6,076 bases of DNA. Source: Chloroflexia bacterium. GTDB lineage: Bacteria > Chloroflexota > Chloroflexia > Thermobaculales > Thermobaculaceae. Every line of letters starts with the position of its first letter. The stretch's first letter is position 1. The stretch spans positions 1-6,076 of the forward strand of contig JACDAU010000214.1 of the NCBI GenBank assembly GCA_013695265.1. The letters are read 5' to 3'. Position numbers and translations under genes: made by a program. The notes under the pieces were generated by a model. That model saw only the letters and a program-made list of their open reading frames with translations. It was not told the DNA's origin and made no database searches. Positions 1-5,246 of the stretch are shown here, one piece after another.

Positions 1-702
1 CGGGATGGGCGGTGGACGGTCGGTCGTGGGCAGTTCGCGGACAAACCGGAAGCCGATGATGCCCAGCGTCAGCACGATAAAGGCGAACAGGAAGTTGAGC
101 GCGTACGCATCGGGGAAGCCGTAGCGGCCCAACAGCACTCCCGACAGCCACGCGCCGCCAAGGGCCAACAAGCCACTGATCGCCCCGCCGATCCCCCACA
201 TTCCACCCCGCCGGTTTGCGGGGATGACCTTTGAGAAAAGGTTGAAGTACGACGGCATGTTCAGGCCCATCGCGAAGTTGTGTACCGCGAGCGCGATGAA
301 GAACACTACGAGCAGCACCTGCGGGTTCGCGCGGCCCAGCCATGGGATAAGCGCGGCGAGCACGAGGAACGGCGCTCGCTCCACGCACGCCACCCAGAAG
401 AGATACCACTTCTGCAGCGGCAGGCGCTCAATGCGGTTCGCGATAAAGAGCGGCGGCAGAAGCGTGCCCAGATGGGTGAGCGCCGGCACTAGCCCGACCG
501 CGAGCGAGGAGTCCGTCATCTGGCGCACAAAGAGGGGGAGGATCGTCACGACGGAGACGAAGCTGATGCCGAGCGGGAACGAGATCGCGTCGAGCAATAG
601 CAGCACATAGTTGTGGCGAAAGTTGCGCGCGACGTACGCCTCGCGCGTCTCCTCGCCAATCTCCGTAACCGCCCTCGTTCTGAGCACTCCCTCAGCCGCC
701 AC
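1..702 (-). CDS. MFS transporter, N-terminal part (runs off left edge)
   Basis: The frame is open from about 702 to the window edge and gives 234 residues. About 30 polar residues are followed by roughly six hydrophobic segments (about 33-58, 66-88, 101-120, 128-147, 168-192 and 200-220). This matches the first half of a 12-helix major facilitator superfamily permease, which would use an ion gradient to move a small solute across the inner membrane; the substrate cannot be read. Residues 153-177 (FNLFSKVIPANRRG, then a Gly-rich GMWGIGGAISG helix) form the short basic cytoplasmic loop and helix entry typical of MFS proteins. I chose the GTG at 702 because GGAAGG lies about 11 bases upstream and an in-frame TGA lies about 33 bases upstream; a GTG at 687 is the alternative. 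The 239-base gap to the EamA gene on the same strand makes a shared operon possible but unproven. The C-terminal half is outside the window. Confidence 0.85.
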   Translation of the reverse strand, partial: MAAEGVLRTRAVTEIGEETREAYVARNFRHNYVLLLLDAISFPLGISFVSVVTILPLFVRQMTDSSLAVGLVPALTHLGTLLPPLFIANRIERLPLQKWYLFWVACVERAPFLVLAALIPWLGRANPQVLLVVFFIALAVHNFAMGLNMPSYFNLFSKVIPANRRGGMWGIGGAISGLLALGGAWLSGVLLGRYGFPDAYALNFLFAFIVLTLGIIGFRFVRELPTTDRPPPIP

Positions 703-941
703 GCTGCCACACCACCTTCCGCCTCGTCACTCCCGCTGTCCGCTCACGGCTGCGGCTCCCAGAACACTGCGCAGCATCCGGCGTCCTGGCCAGCAAATCC
801 CCCGCACCGCACAGGCGCAAACCGAACAGCGTATCACCACAACCACTACCGTAGCACAGCAGGGTGCCCGGCGGGCTACCGAGCACAGCGCACCCCACAC
901 ACCAGCGGACCCCCTTCTCCGGTCGGCCCCGCCTCCGTGCC
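703..941. other. Intergenic gap between the two transporter genes
   Basis: No convincing gene, promoter or terminator is seen here. The minus strand carries an 85-codon open frame spanning the gap, but its product is Cys/Gly/Arg-rich with no domain and the frame overlaps both neighbours. At 851-879 a short inverted repeat has GTAGC at one end and GCTAC at the other, around an inner GCCC-GGC-GGGC hairpin (866-876). It could be a degenerate relative of the GTAG-footed hairpins elsewhere in the window, but the support is weak. Confidence 0.4.
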
Positions 942-1880
942 TTACTCATCGCTCATTGCTGGTAACTTATTGCTGGTCCGTGCGCGCGCTGTGACCGTGA
1001 TACCCAGGAGCACGAGCGCGAGCCCGAGCAGGGCGTACACACTCACGGCCTCGTCAAGCAGTACCGCGCCGTAGAACAGCGCCATTACCGGCAGCAGATA
1101 CGTCACCATCACCGTGCGCGTGGCCCCAACGCGAGCCAGCAACTCGTAGTATACGAGCAAGGCGATCGCGGTGCCGACCACGCCGAGCGCAACCACCGAG
1201 CCAATCGCTTGCCACGACGGCACCCGGTCGAGCGGGCTGAGGACGAGCGCAAACGGCAGCAAGACCACCGCGCCAAAGATATTCTGCCATGTCGCTGGCA
1301 GGATTGACGGCATGCCCTCAAAGGCTCGGCGCCCGTATAGCCCGCCGATGCCGTATGAGAGCGACGCGACAAGCACGGCCAGTTCGCCGAGCAGCGCGGA
1401 TCGTCCCGTCGCAAGCTCAACGTCCGCGCCACTGCCCGCGATGAGGACGGCAACGCCCGCGAAACCGACGAGCAGCCCCATCGCCCGCCTGGGCGTGAGC
1501 TTGTCCAGGGCGCCGGCATGGCTGATGGCGAGGCCGGCGAGCAGCGCGGTGAAGAGAGGTGTACTAGCGTTGAGAATGGAGGCCGTGCCGCTCGCGATGC
1601 GCTCCTCCCCCCAGGCAATGAGCGTGTACGGGATGATCGCGTTCACGATCGATACGTACAGATACGACCGCCACATCTGGCGCACCGGCGGTGCGGGGCG
1701 CGCCGGGCGCCGCGAGGCGAGCGCGCGCTGCACCAGCAACATCGTACAGGACGCAAGCACGAGGCGGATGGAAACCAGCATCAGGGGCGACATCTCAAGG
1801 ACCGCCACCTTGATGAACAGGAACGACGCGCCCCACATCGCGGCAAGGCCAAACAAGAGCGAGAGATCGATGGGGGTCAC
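942..1880 (-). CDS. EamA/DMT-superfamily transporter
   Basis: This 312-residue membrane protein has about ten hydrophobic helices, the usual length and helix number for the drug/metabolite transporter superfamily. It has two tandem EamA repeats, roughly residues 7-130 and 157-292. Repeat 1 opens with LLFGLAAMWGASFLFIKVAV, the family's W-G-S/A-F first helix. Other typical pieces are IPYTLIAWGEERI with SGTASILNASTPLFTALLA at the end of repeat 1, and ARVGATRTVMVTYLLPVMAL before the last helices. Members export amino acids, metabolites or toxic compounds across the inner membrane; the substrate here is unknown. The start is GTG at 1880 (VTPIDLSLL), with TGGAGG about 11 bases upstream. The frame stays open to a TTG at 1925, but that codon lies inside the candidate -10 box and would precede transcription. 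Stop is TAA at 942-944. The gene diverges from the sigma-factor operon. Confidence 0.9.
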   Translation of the reverse strand: MTPIDLSLLFGLAAMWGASFLFIKVAVLEMSPLMLVSIRLVLASCTMLLVQRALASRRPARPAPPVRQMWRSYLYVSIVNAIIPYTLIAWGEERIASGTASILNASTPLFTALLAGLAISHAGALDKLTPRRAMGLLVGFAGVAVLIAGSGADVELATGRSALLGELAVLVASLSYGIGGLYGRRAFEGMPSILPATWQNIFGAVVLLPFALVLSPLDRVPSWQAIGSVVALGVVGTAIALLVYYELLARVGATRTVMVTYLLPVMALFYGAVLLDEAVSVYALLGLALVLLGITVTARARTSNKLPAMSDE

Positions 1881-1924
1881 GCGGAAGCACGCCTCCAGAC
1901 GCGGAGCGGAAAAATCACGCCTCA

Positions 1925-1933
1925 ATCATAGCA
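1925..1933 (-). promoter_or_regulatory. Extended -10 promoter for the EamA gene
   Basis: Read on the minus strand this is TGC TATGAT: an extended -10 (TGn) joined to a box one base from TATAAT. No recognisable -35 lies 16-18 bases upstream, as is allowed for extended -10 promoters. Transcription would start near 1918, giving a leader of about 38 bases that contains the TGGAGG ribosome site and begins translation at the GTG at 1880. This placement argues against the upstream TTG start. Confidence 0.45.
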
Positions 1934-2022
1934 GAGCGCCACCCGCGCTCCCCGCGCATGGCACGGGTCGGACGCGGTGGTCTGATACTGGTTCCGTGCT
2001 GCCGCCCCGTGGTTGACCAAGA

Positions 2023-2050
2023 GTAGGGTGCGGCTCTCCGTGGCCGCCCG
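2023..2050 (+). repeat. GTAG-footed hairpin repeat, copy A
   Basis: GTAG is followed by a bulged hairpin. GG, a bulged T and GCGGC form the 5' arm, TCTCCGTG is the loop, and GCCGC-CC closes the stem. Over the first 27 positions it matches the copy at 5166 at 23. The four differences fall in two base pairs of the stem (positions 10/23 and 12/21), and both pairs stay Watson-Crick. It faces copy B, 15 bases away, in a head-to-head pair. Confidence 0.7.
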
Positions 2051-2065
2051 TTGATTCGGCAAACG

Positions 2066-2095
2066 CGGGGGCAGACACGGAGGCCTGCACCCTGC
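2066..2095 (-). repeat. GTAG-family hairpin repeat, copy B (inverted relative to A)
   Basis: Read on the minus strand it starts GCAGGGTGCAGG, has the CCTCCGTGT loop region and closes with CTGCCC. It matches the copy at 5166-5195 at 26 of 30 positions. The foot is GCAG instead of GTAG. The innermost stem pair is G-T instead of G-C, which RNA tolerates as a G-U wobble. Together with copy A it forms a paired inverted unit like the bacterial interspersed mosaic elements made from REPs. Confidence 0.7.
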
Positions 2096-2187
2096 GGATT
2101 GGTCTCCACATCCACCTTGTATCGGTCTGATTTGTTCGCCCGTTTCCAACAGGGCCACACGCGCATTTGCGCTATTCGGGGTGGGGC

Positions 2188-2193
2188 TATAGA
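2188..2193 (+). promoter_or_regulatory. Candidate -10 box of the sigma/anti-sigma operon
   Basis: TATAGA (continuing AT) sits about 113 bases before the sigma start codon. TTTGCG at 2166-2171 is a poor -35 at 16-base spacing. Transcription would begin near 2200, giving a leader of roughly 105 bases. ECF operons are often autoregulated, but I cannot identify a second, ECF-type promoter because this sigma factor's own recognition sequence is unknown. Confidence 0.3.
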
Positions 2194-2230
2194 ATGCAGC
2201 CACACACCGTGCCCGGATAGAACCGCGCGA

Positions 2231-2253
2231 ACCATGCCTGCGTACTGCATGGT
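2231..2253 (+). promoter_or_regulatory. Inverted repeat in the sigma-factor leader
   Basis: ACCATGC (2231-2237) and GCATGGT (2247-2253) are exact reverse complements around a 9-base spacer. The repeat lies downstream of the TATAGA box and about 40 bases before the sigma ribosome site. It could be an operator for a dimeric repressor or an mRNA leader hairpin; the sequence alone cannot decide. Confidence 0.35.
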
Positions 2254-2305
2254 GAGGGTCCTGACACCGCGCAACTGGGCACGCTGGCTCTTTCAAAGGA
2301 GAGCG

Positions 2306-2890
2306 ATGGACAGCGTGCAAGACGAGGAACTAGCGACGCGCGTCGGCCAAGGGGATGAGGCTGGACTTGGTCTGCTGTATGACCGATACGCCAGAGTCGT
2401 GTACTCACTCACCCTGAAGATGGTGCGGAACCAGCAGGTAGCGGAAGAGCTGACGCAAGAGGTGTTCGTGCGGGTCTGGCAACAGGCATCCACGTACAGC
2501 CGCGAAAAGGGGCGCTTCTCAAGCTGGCTGTTCGGCATCGCCCATCACCTCGCGATCGATGAACTGCGGCGGCGGAAGGCACGGCCGCAGCAAGTGTATG
2601 ATGATCCCGACGTGCCACATTCCCTGCTCGATGTGATGGACAACGTGCCGGGGCCCGATGAACAGGCGTTCGGCGGGATTCGCAGGGAGTACATCATCGA
2701 GGCGCTGGCGCGGTTGCCGGTGCCACAGCGCGAGGTGCTGGAGTTGTCGTACTTCGGCGGGCTCACGCAGTCGGAGATAGCGGATCAGCGGGGTGAACCG
2801 TTGGGGACGATCAAGACCAGGACACGGCTCGGGCTGCAGCGACTGCGCACGAACCTGTTAGCGCAAGGCGTTCAGTCAGATACTTTATGA
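2306..2890 (+). CDS. ECF (group 4) RNA polymerase sigma factor, SigK-like
   Basis: This 194-residue protein has the two-domain plan of extracytoplasmic-function sigma factors. Region 2 spans about residues 24-91: LLYDRYARVVYSLTLKMV, then the core-polymerase and -10 binding stretch AEELTQEVFVRVWQ, then RFSSWLFGIAHHLAIDELRRRK. A variable linker (92-127) leads to region 4 (about 128-183), with LPVPQREVLELSYFGGLTQSEIA and the helix-turn-helix recognition helix GTIKTRTRLGLQRLR, which reads the -35. It would redirect RNA polymerase in the cytoplasm to a stress regulon. The start is ATG 2306 with AAAGGAG at 2295-2301; family length supports this start over any upstream one. The stop overlaps the ATG of the next gene (ATGA at 2887-2890), so the two are translationally coupled. 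The partner's RskA-type C-terminal domain points to the SigK-like branch. The regulon and signal are unknown. Confidence 0.93.
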   Translation: MDSVQDEELATRVGQGDEAGLGLLYDRYARVVYSLTLKMVRNQQVAEELTQEVFVRVWQQASTYSREKGRFSSWLFGIAHHLAIDELRRRKARPQQVYDDPDVPHSLLDVMDNVPGPDEQAFGGIRREYIIEALARLPVPQREVLELSYFGGLTQSEIADQRGEPLGTIKTRTRLGLQRLRTNLLAQGVQSDTL

Positions 2891-3792
2891 GAGAACGCGG
2901 ATTACTTATGACGAACGCAAATGGACAACATGAGAATATGGTGGTGATGGCTGCGGCATACGCACTTGACGCGCTCGATGCGCCCGAGACGGCTGTATTC
3001 GAGGCGCATCTGCCTACATGCCCGGAGTGCGCCCAGATCGTGGGCGAGATGCGCAGTGTCGTTGCCGCACTTCCGCTCACCGTGCCGTTCGTCGATCCGC
3101 CCGCAGACCTCAAGCAGCGGGTGTTCGATCGCGTCCACGCCTTGCAGTCCGAACAGAGCAATGCTCACACCATCGCACCTGCGTCGCTCGCGGCCCCAGA
3201 ACCCCGCCATGACTGGAGGGACTTCTTCTCGATCTTCTCCGGCGGCGGATTCGCGGTTGGCGCTGCGGTCGCGTCGCTTGCACTGCTGCTCGTAACGGGC
3301 AGCGCGCTCCTCCGTCAGCGCGACCAGATCACCGGTCTCCAGGGACAGCTTGTGGAGCAGCAGTTGGTGCAAACCGCTGCAAGTTCCCGCCATCAACAGC
3401 AGATAGCGCAACTCCAGGGGCAACTGGCACAACGCGAGGGAGTGCAAGCCCTCATCAACTCACCTGATGGGCAAGTTGTGCAGGTACACCAGAGCGGCAT
3501 CGCAGCGCGGCTATTCACGGATCCCAAATCCGAGCGCGCGTATATCGTCATCGACGGCTTGCCAGAGGCACCGCAGGGGCGTGATTACCAGATCTGGCTT
3601 AGTCCCGATGGCAAGAACCTGCAGCCGGTCAGTGTCGGCGTATTCCGGGACAACAGCGGCAGATGGCTGCTGGAAGCGGACAAGCCTCTCAGCTCGTATG
3701 GTTGGATCGGCGTGACCGAGGAGCCGGACGGCGGCAGCCCCGCGCCAACATCGAAGCCGTTGATGGGCGGCGAGTTCCAACCCGAGAGCTAA
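2887..3792 (+). CDS. Membrane anti-sigma factor with ZAS zinc finger and RskA-type C-terminal domain
   Basis: This 301-residue protein is the expected inhibitor of the sigma factor encoded just upstream. The cytoplasmic N-terminus has the zinc anti-sigma motif His41-x3-Cys45-x2-Cys48 (HLPTCPEC). His15 is placed, as in ChrR-type domains, to be the fourth zinc ligand. A linker (about 60-115) leads to one membrane helix (about 120-142). Next comes a Gln-rich stretch (143-185), probably coiled coil, with LQGQL twice. The outer domain (about 195-297) is RskA-like: YIVIDGLPEAPQGRDYQIWL, GVFRDNSGRW, then GVTEEPDGGSPAPT. By family knowledge it tethers the sigma factor at the membrane and releases it when proteolysed or oxidised. 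The start at 2887 overlaps the sigma stop; an in-frame ATG at 2908 is the alternative. Retention of all zinc ligands is notable because some RskA proteins lack them. Confidence 0.9.
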   Translation: MRERGLLMTNANGQHENMVVMAAAYALDALDAPETAVFEAHLPTCPECAQIVGEMRSVVAALPLTVPFVDPPADLKQRVFDRVHALQSEQSNAHTIAPASLAAPEPRHDWRDFFSIFSGGGFAVGAAVASLALLLVTGSALLRQRDQITGLQGQLVEQQLVQTAASSRHQQQIAQLQGQLAQREGVQALINSPDGQVVQVHQSGIAARLFTDPKSERAYIVIDGLPEAPQGRDYQIWLSPDGKNLQPVSVGVFRDNSGRWLLEADKPLSSYGWIGVTEEPDGGSPAPTSKPLMGGEFQPES

Positions 3793-3870
3793 CCACCGTC
3801 CCCGTCCTGCGTTCGCAGCGCCCAGTCAGGTACCGACCTACAGCCGTGAGCGTTCGCGTTGATCGTCACG

Positions 3871-3904
3871 GTACGGGCGTGGCGGTTCGGGCGAACGCCC
3901 CTAC
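3871..3904 (-). repeat. GTAG-footed hairpin repeat, GGGGCGTTC subfamily, copy F
   Basis: Read on the minus strand it begins GTAGGGGCGTTCGCCCGAAC and ends CGCCCGTAC. The 12-base start GTAGGGGCGTTC is identical to the copy at 4501. The two ends are near-perfect inverted repeats (GTAGGGGCG against GTACGGGCG). An inner GTTCG-GG-CGAAC hairpin sits off centre. It lies 79 bases after the anti-sigma stop codon and could also act as a transcript-end structure. Confidence 0.55.
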
Positions 3905-4057
3905 GGGTGGTGCAGCACCATAGCCTGCGCGAAGGATCAATCCCACTTCCCTGGGCTGGAGCGGACAGGAGCGCCCGTGCCGCCCGAAGGCGCGCGGTTC
4001 GGTGATGACCCTTGGTGCTCCCGCCGGTGGCGGCGCCCCTTCTCGCGGAGCCGAAGG

Positions 4058-4066
4058 TGCTATAGT
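4058..4066 (+). promoter_or_regulatory. Extended -10 promoter for the small acidic protein gene
   Basis: TGC TATAGT is an extended -10 with a box one base from TATAAT. No -35 is recognisable. Transcription would start near 4073, leaving a leader of about 50 bases that ends in a near-perfect Shine-Dalgarno sequence. The same TGC-TAT start is seen upstream of the EamA gene. Confidence 0.45.
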
Positions 4067-4124
4067 GCTTCCGGCGGTGGTCTATTTCTGCTGCTTGCAC
4101 CGCAAACCGCTCAAGGAGGCCCAG

Positions 4125-4343
4125 ATGTCGAATGGTTCAGACCGGCCGAGGGACGCCGAAGAAGCGAGGAGCATGAGAGCAAACGACCCCGACGAGGTGT
4201 CCTCGATTCCGCCGGAGCGCCGCGAGCGGAAAGTGGGTCGTGGCCAGGCCGATTTGTACTCGGAATCGGACCCCGATCCGCAGGAAGATGGAGCAGGCAG
4301 ACCGCAGCACCAAAACGAGGCGGGCGGCGAACGCGAGGGGTAG
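4125..4343 (+). CDS. Small acidic, probably disordered hypothetical protein (72 aa)
   Basis: I do not recognise this protein. It has 72 residues, 18 Asp/Glu and 11 Arg/Lys, no Cys, Trp or Phe and a single Tyr (45). It has no hydrophobic helix, signal peptide or known motif. Gly, Pro, Gln and Ser make up much of the rest, so a fold is unlikely without a partner. The case for a real gene is mostly upstream: AAGGAGG at 4113-4119 lies five bases before the ATG, and an extended -10 lies about 60 bases before it. Longer in-frame starts from 4002 would lie before that promoter and run through the ribosome site. The short gene stands alone between intergenic gaps, so context suggests no role. Such proteins can be stress or desiccation factors or chaperone-like linkers, but nothing here chooses between these. 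The other reading is a chance open frame in GC-rich DNA. Confidence 0.6.
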   Translation: MSNGSDRPRDAEEARSMRANDPDEVSSIPPERRERKVGRGQADLYSESDPDPQEDGAGRPQHQNEAGGEREG

Positions 4344-4448
4344 CCCACCCGGTCCGTGCATTCACAGCAAATCTGTCCGGGGCAACCTGTACAGCAGTGG
4401 GCGAGAAGATCGAACCTCCAGAATGGCAGGGGGCGGGCTGCGGTCCGC

Positions 4449-4474
4449 GGGCGGCCACGGAGACCTGCCACTAC
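4449..4474 (-). repeat. GTAG-footed hairpin repeat, copy D (mosaic)
   Basis: Read on the minus strand it starts GTAGTGGCAGGTCTCCGTGG and closes with CCGCCC. CAGGTCTCCGTG is identical to the left half of the copy at 5166, while CTCCGTGGCCGCCCG is identical to the right half of copy A at 2023. The result is a mosaic whose two arms no longer match fully. It is clearly one of the family by loop and foot, but is the most decayed in its stem. Confidence 0.6.
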
Positions 4475-4500
4475 GTGGATCATCCTTGATGCTCACTGCT

Positions 4501-4524
4501 GTAGGGGCGTTCAATTGAACGCCC
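4501..4524 (+). repeat. GTAG-footed perfect palindrome, GGGGCGTTC subfamily, copy E
   Basis: GTAG is followed by GGGCGTTCAATTGAACGCCC (4505-4524), a perfect 20-base palindrome with no spacer. As RNA or single-stranded DNA it can form a hairpin with a tight loop. Its first 12 bases match the minus-strand copy at 3904. It sits 156 bases downstream of the small acidic protein gene. A palindrome this exact could also be a protein-binding operator, but the shared start with copy F favours a repeat element. Confidence 0.65.
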
Positions 4525-4676
4525 GTTGGCTTGTCCCCACCCGCATCCGGTGCTCGAACCGCTCCAAGAGCCAGTTATCAGACCATCGGGCAGGCTACAA
4601 GTTCGGCCGTTCGACTTCTGGTTGGTCCGAAGATGCCCTTACATCGATGCGTCTGGGTGGGCCCGCCTGGTCCGGG

Positions 4677-4682
4677 TATACT
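4677..4682 (+). promoter_or_regulatory. Candidate -10 box for the cytochrome c gene
   Basis: TATACT is one base from TATAAT. The bases 17-18 upstream (around 4653-4659, CTGGGTG) make a poor -35. Transcription near 4689 would give a leader of about 40 bases that includes GAGGAG at 4716-4721. The position fits the cytochrome frame starting at 4730 and so supports that frame being expressed. Confidence 0.4.
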
Positions 4683-4715
4683 TGGAGTAGCCACACCATA
4701 AGTCCCAGCCTGCAC

Positions 4716-4721
4716 GAGGAG
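4716..4721 (+). promoter_or_regulatory. Ribosome binding site that places the ATA start
   Basis: GAGGAG is followed by eight bases and then ATA at 4730-4732, a normal Shine-Dalgarno spacing. No ATG, GTG or TTG occurs in the cytochrome frame between the upstream stop (TAG ending near 4690) and the lipobox Cys. This site is therefore the main evidence for where translation begins. Confidence 0.5.
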
Positions 4722-4729
4722 CGTCTCCC

Positions 4730-5113
4730 ATAGTCACCGGCACGCACCACACCAGGTTCCCAAAGGCACTCCAGATCCTTCTCGCGGCCTCCCTCCTCAT
4801 CGCTGCATGCGGCGTCACGCCCGCGCCGGAGCCAATCTCAAACAAGCAGGCCGCCGCTGGCAGGGCGCTCTTCACCGGGGAGCAGGGCTGCAACCGCTGT
4901 CACCCCGGCGGTGAGCGTGGCCTCGGCCCGGCGCTGCACGGCGCGGCGTTCGAAGCGAAGCACCCTACGGACGAGACGATCCGCCGTCAGATCCGGACCG
5001 GCGGCGGTGGGATGCCCGCATTCCCGCCTGACCGCTTGACCGAGCAGGAAATGGAGGATGTGATCGCCTACGTTCGCTGGCTCGGGGATCGCCCGAAGCA
5101 GGCGGCTCCATGA
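4730..5113 (+). CDS. Monohaem cytochrome c lipoprotein, non-canonical ATA start
   Basis: The frame gives 127 residues from ATA 4730 to TGA 5113. Residues 1-27 form a lipoprotein signal: Arg9 and Lys12, the hydrophobic ALQILLAASLL, then lipobox IAAC with Cys27 as the lipidation site. After a short linker (28-40) comes a class I cytochrome c domain. It has AAGRALFTGEQGCNRCHPGG with the haem-binding C54-x2-C-H58 motif, GLGPALHG, Met95 in GGGGMPAF as the likely sixth iron ligand, and the C-terminal helix LTEQEMEDVIAYVRWL. It would carry one electron on the outer face of the membrane, probably for a respiratory oxidase or dehydrogenase; the partner is not encoded here. The frame has no ATG, GTG or TTG start. 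The choices are real ATA initiation, a recent ATG-to-ATA loss, or a sequencing error. Everything downstream is intact, which argues against an old pseudogene. A promoter (4677) and ribosome site (4716) support expression. Confidence 0.82.
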   Translation: MVTGTHHTRFPKALQILLAASLLIAACGVTPAPEPISNKQAAAGRALFTGEQGCNRCHPGGERGLGPALHGAAFEAKHPTDETIRRQIRTGGGGMPAFPPDRLTEQEMEDVIAYVRWLGDRPKQAAP

Positions 5114-5165
5114 GCACCACTGGCTCGCCGTAATACCGATGCAGCCTGGAGGTGAGGCGCATCCC

Positions 5166-5195
5166 GTAGGGTGCAGGTCTCCGTGCCTGCCCTCG
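5166..5195 (+). repeat. GTAG-footed hairpin repeat, copy C
   Basis: GTAGGG, a bulged T and GCAGG form the 5' arm, TCTCCGTG is the loop, and CCTGC-CC closes the stem; TCG follows. This is the cleanest copy: it keeps the GTAG foot and has a fully paired stem apart from the bulge. It lies between the cytochrome and MGMT-family genes, 52 bases after the cytochrome stop, and could form a transcript-end hairpin although no T-run follows. Confidence 0.7.
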
Positions 5196-5246
5196 TTCCC
5201 CTGCTGAGCAAGCGAGAGCCGCACCCTCCTGAGAAGGAGAAGATTC

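Larger units (their letters stand above)
1881..2305. other. Divergent intergenic control region
   Basis: This stretch separates the minus-strand EamA gene from the plus-strand sigma operon. From left to right it holds the EamA promoter, an inverted pair of GTAG-type hairpin repeats (2023-2050 plus, 2066-2095 minus), a TATAGA -10 candidate (2188), an inverted repeat in the sigma leader (2231-2253) and the sigma ribosome site (2295-2301). The sigma frame is open upstream to 2051, but that extension encodes Arg/Pro/Cys-rich sequence unlike any sigma factor and runs across the repeats, so I treat it as non-coding. Confidence 0.6.
3793..4124. other. Intergenic region between the anti-sigma and small acidic protein genes
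   Basis: No gene is supported over these 332 bases. The left part has a loose inverted repeat, CCGTGA (3844-3849) with TCACGG (3866-3871), leading straight into the GTAC...CTAC hairpin at 3871-3904. Together these are the only candidates for ending the sigma operon transcript; no T-run follows, so an intrinsic terminator is not clear. The right part carries the extended -10 promoter (4058-4066) and ribosome site (4113-4119) of the next gene. Confidence 0.5.
4344..4729. other. Intergenic region with two hairpin repeats and the cytochrome promoter
   Basis: No gene is supported over these 386 bases. A 125-codon plus-strand frame (4356-4733) crosses it, but its Arg/Ser/Gly-rich product has no domain and it runs through both repeats. 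The stretch holds copy D of the CTCCGTG-loop repeat (4449-4474, minus) and copy E of the GGGGCGTTC subfamily (4501-4524, plus), 26 bases apart and facing away from each other. The cytochrome promoter (4677) and ribosome site (4716) follow. I checked for a tRNA around 4545-4600 because of a TTCGA on the minus strand; the arm does not pair as a T-arm. Confidence 0.5.

Noticed and set aside
692..949. 85-codon minus-strand open frame filling the gap between the two transporter genes
   Set aside because: Cys/Gly/Arg-rich product with no domain, no clear ribosome site, and overlap with both neighbouring genes; typical of GC-rich non-coding DNA.
1143..1157. CTCGTA-GTA-TACGAG inverted repeat
   Set aside because: Lies inside the EamA coding sequence and encodes ordinary helix residues; most likely chance.
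2051..2305. 85-codon N-terminal extension of the sigma factor
   Set aside because: Reads through the repeat pair and leader, has no sigma-factor similarity, and the ATG at 2306 has a strong ribosome site at the family's normal start.
3977..4489. 170-codon plus-strand frame overlapping the small acidic protein gene
   Set aside because: Out of frame with the gene that has the strong ribosome site; Arg/Gly/Pro-rich shadow with no domain and no ribosome site of its own.
4545..4600. Possible minus-strand tRNA, suggested by a TTCGA motif
   Set aside because: The flanking bases do not form a five-pair T-arm and no acceptor or anticodon arm could be assembled.
4356..4733. 125-codon plus-strand frame
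   Set aside because: Crosses two hairpin repeats, the cytochrome promoter and the ribosome site; composition is Arg/Ser/Gly-rich with no motif.
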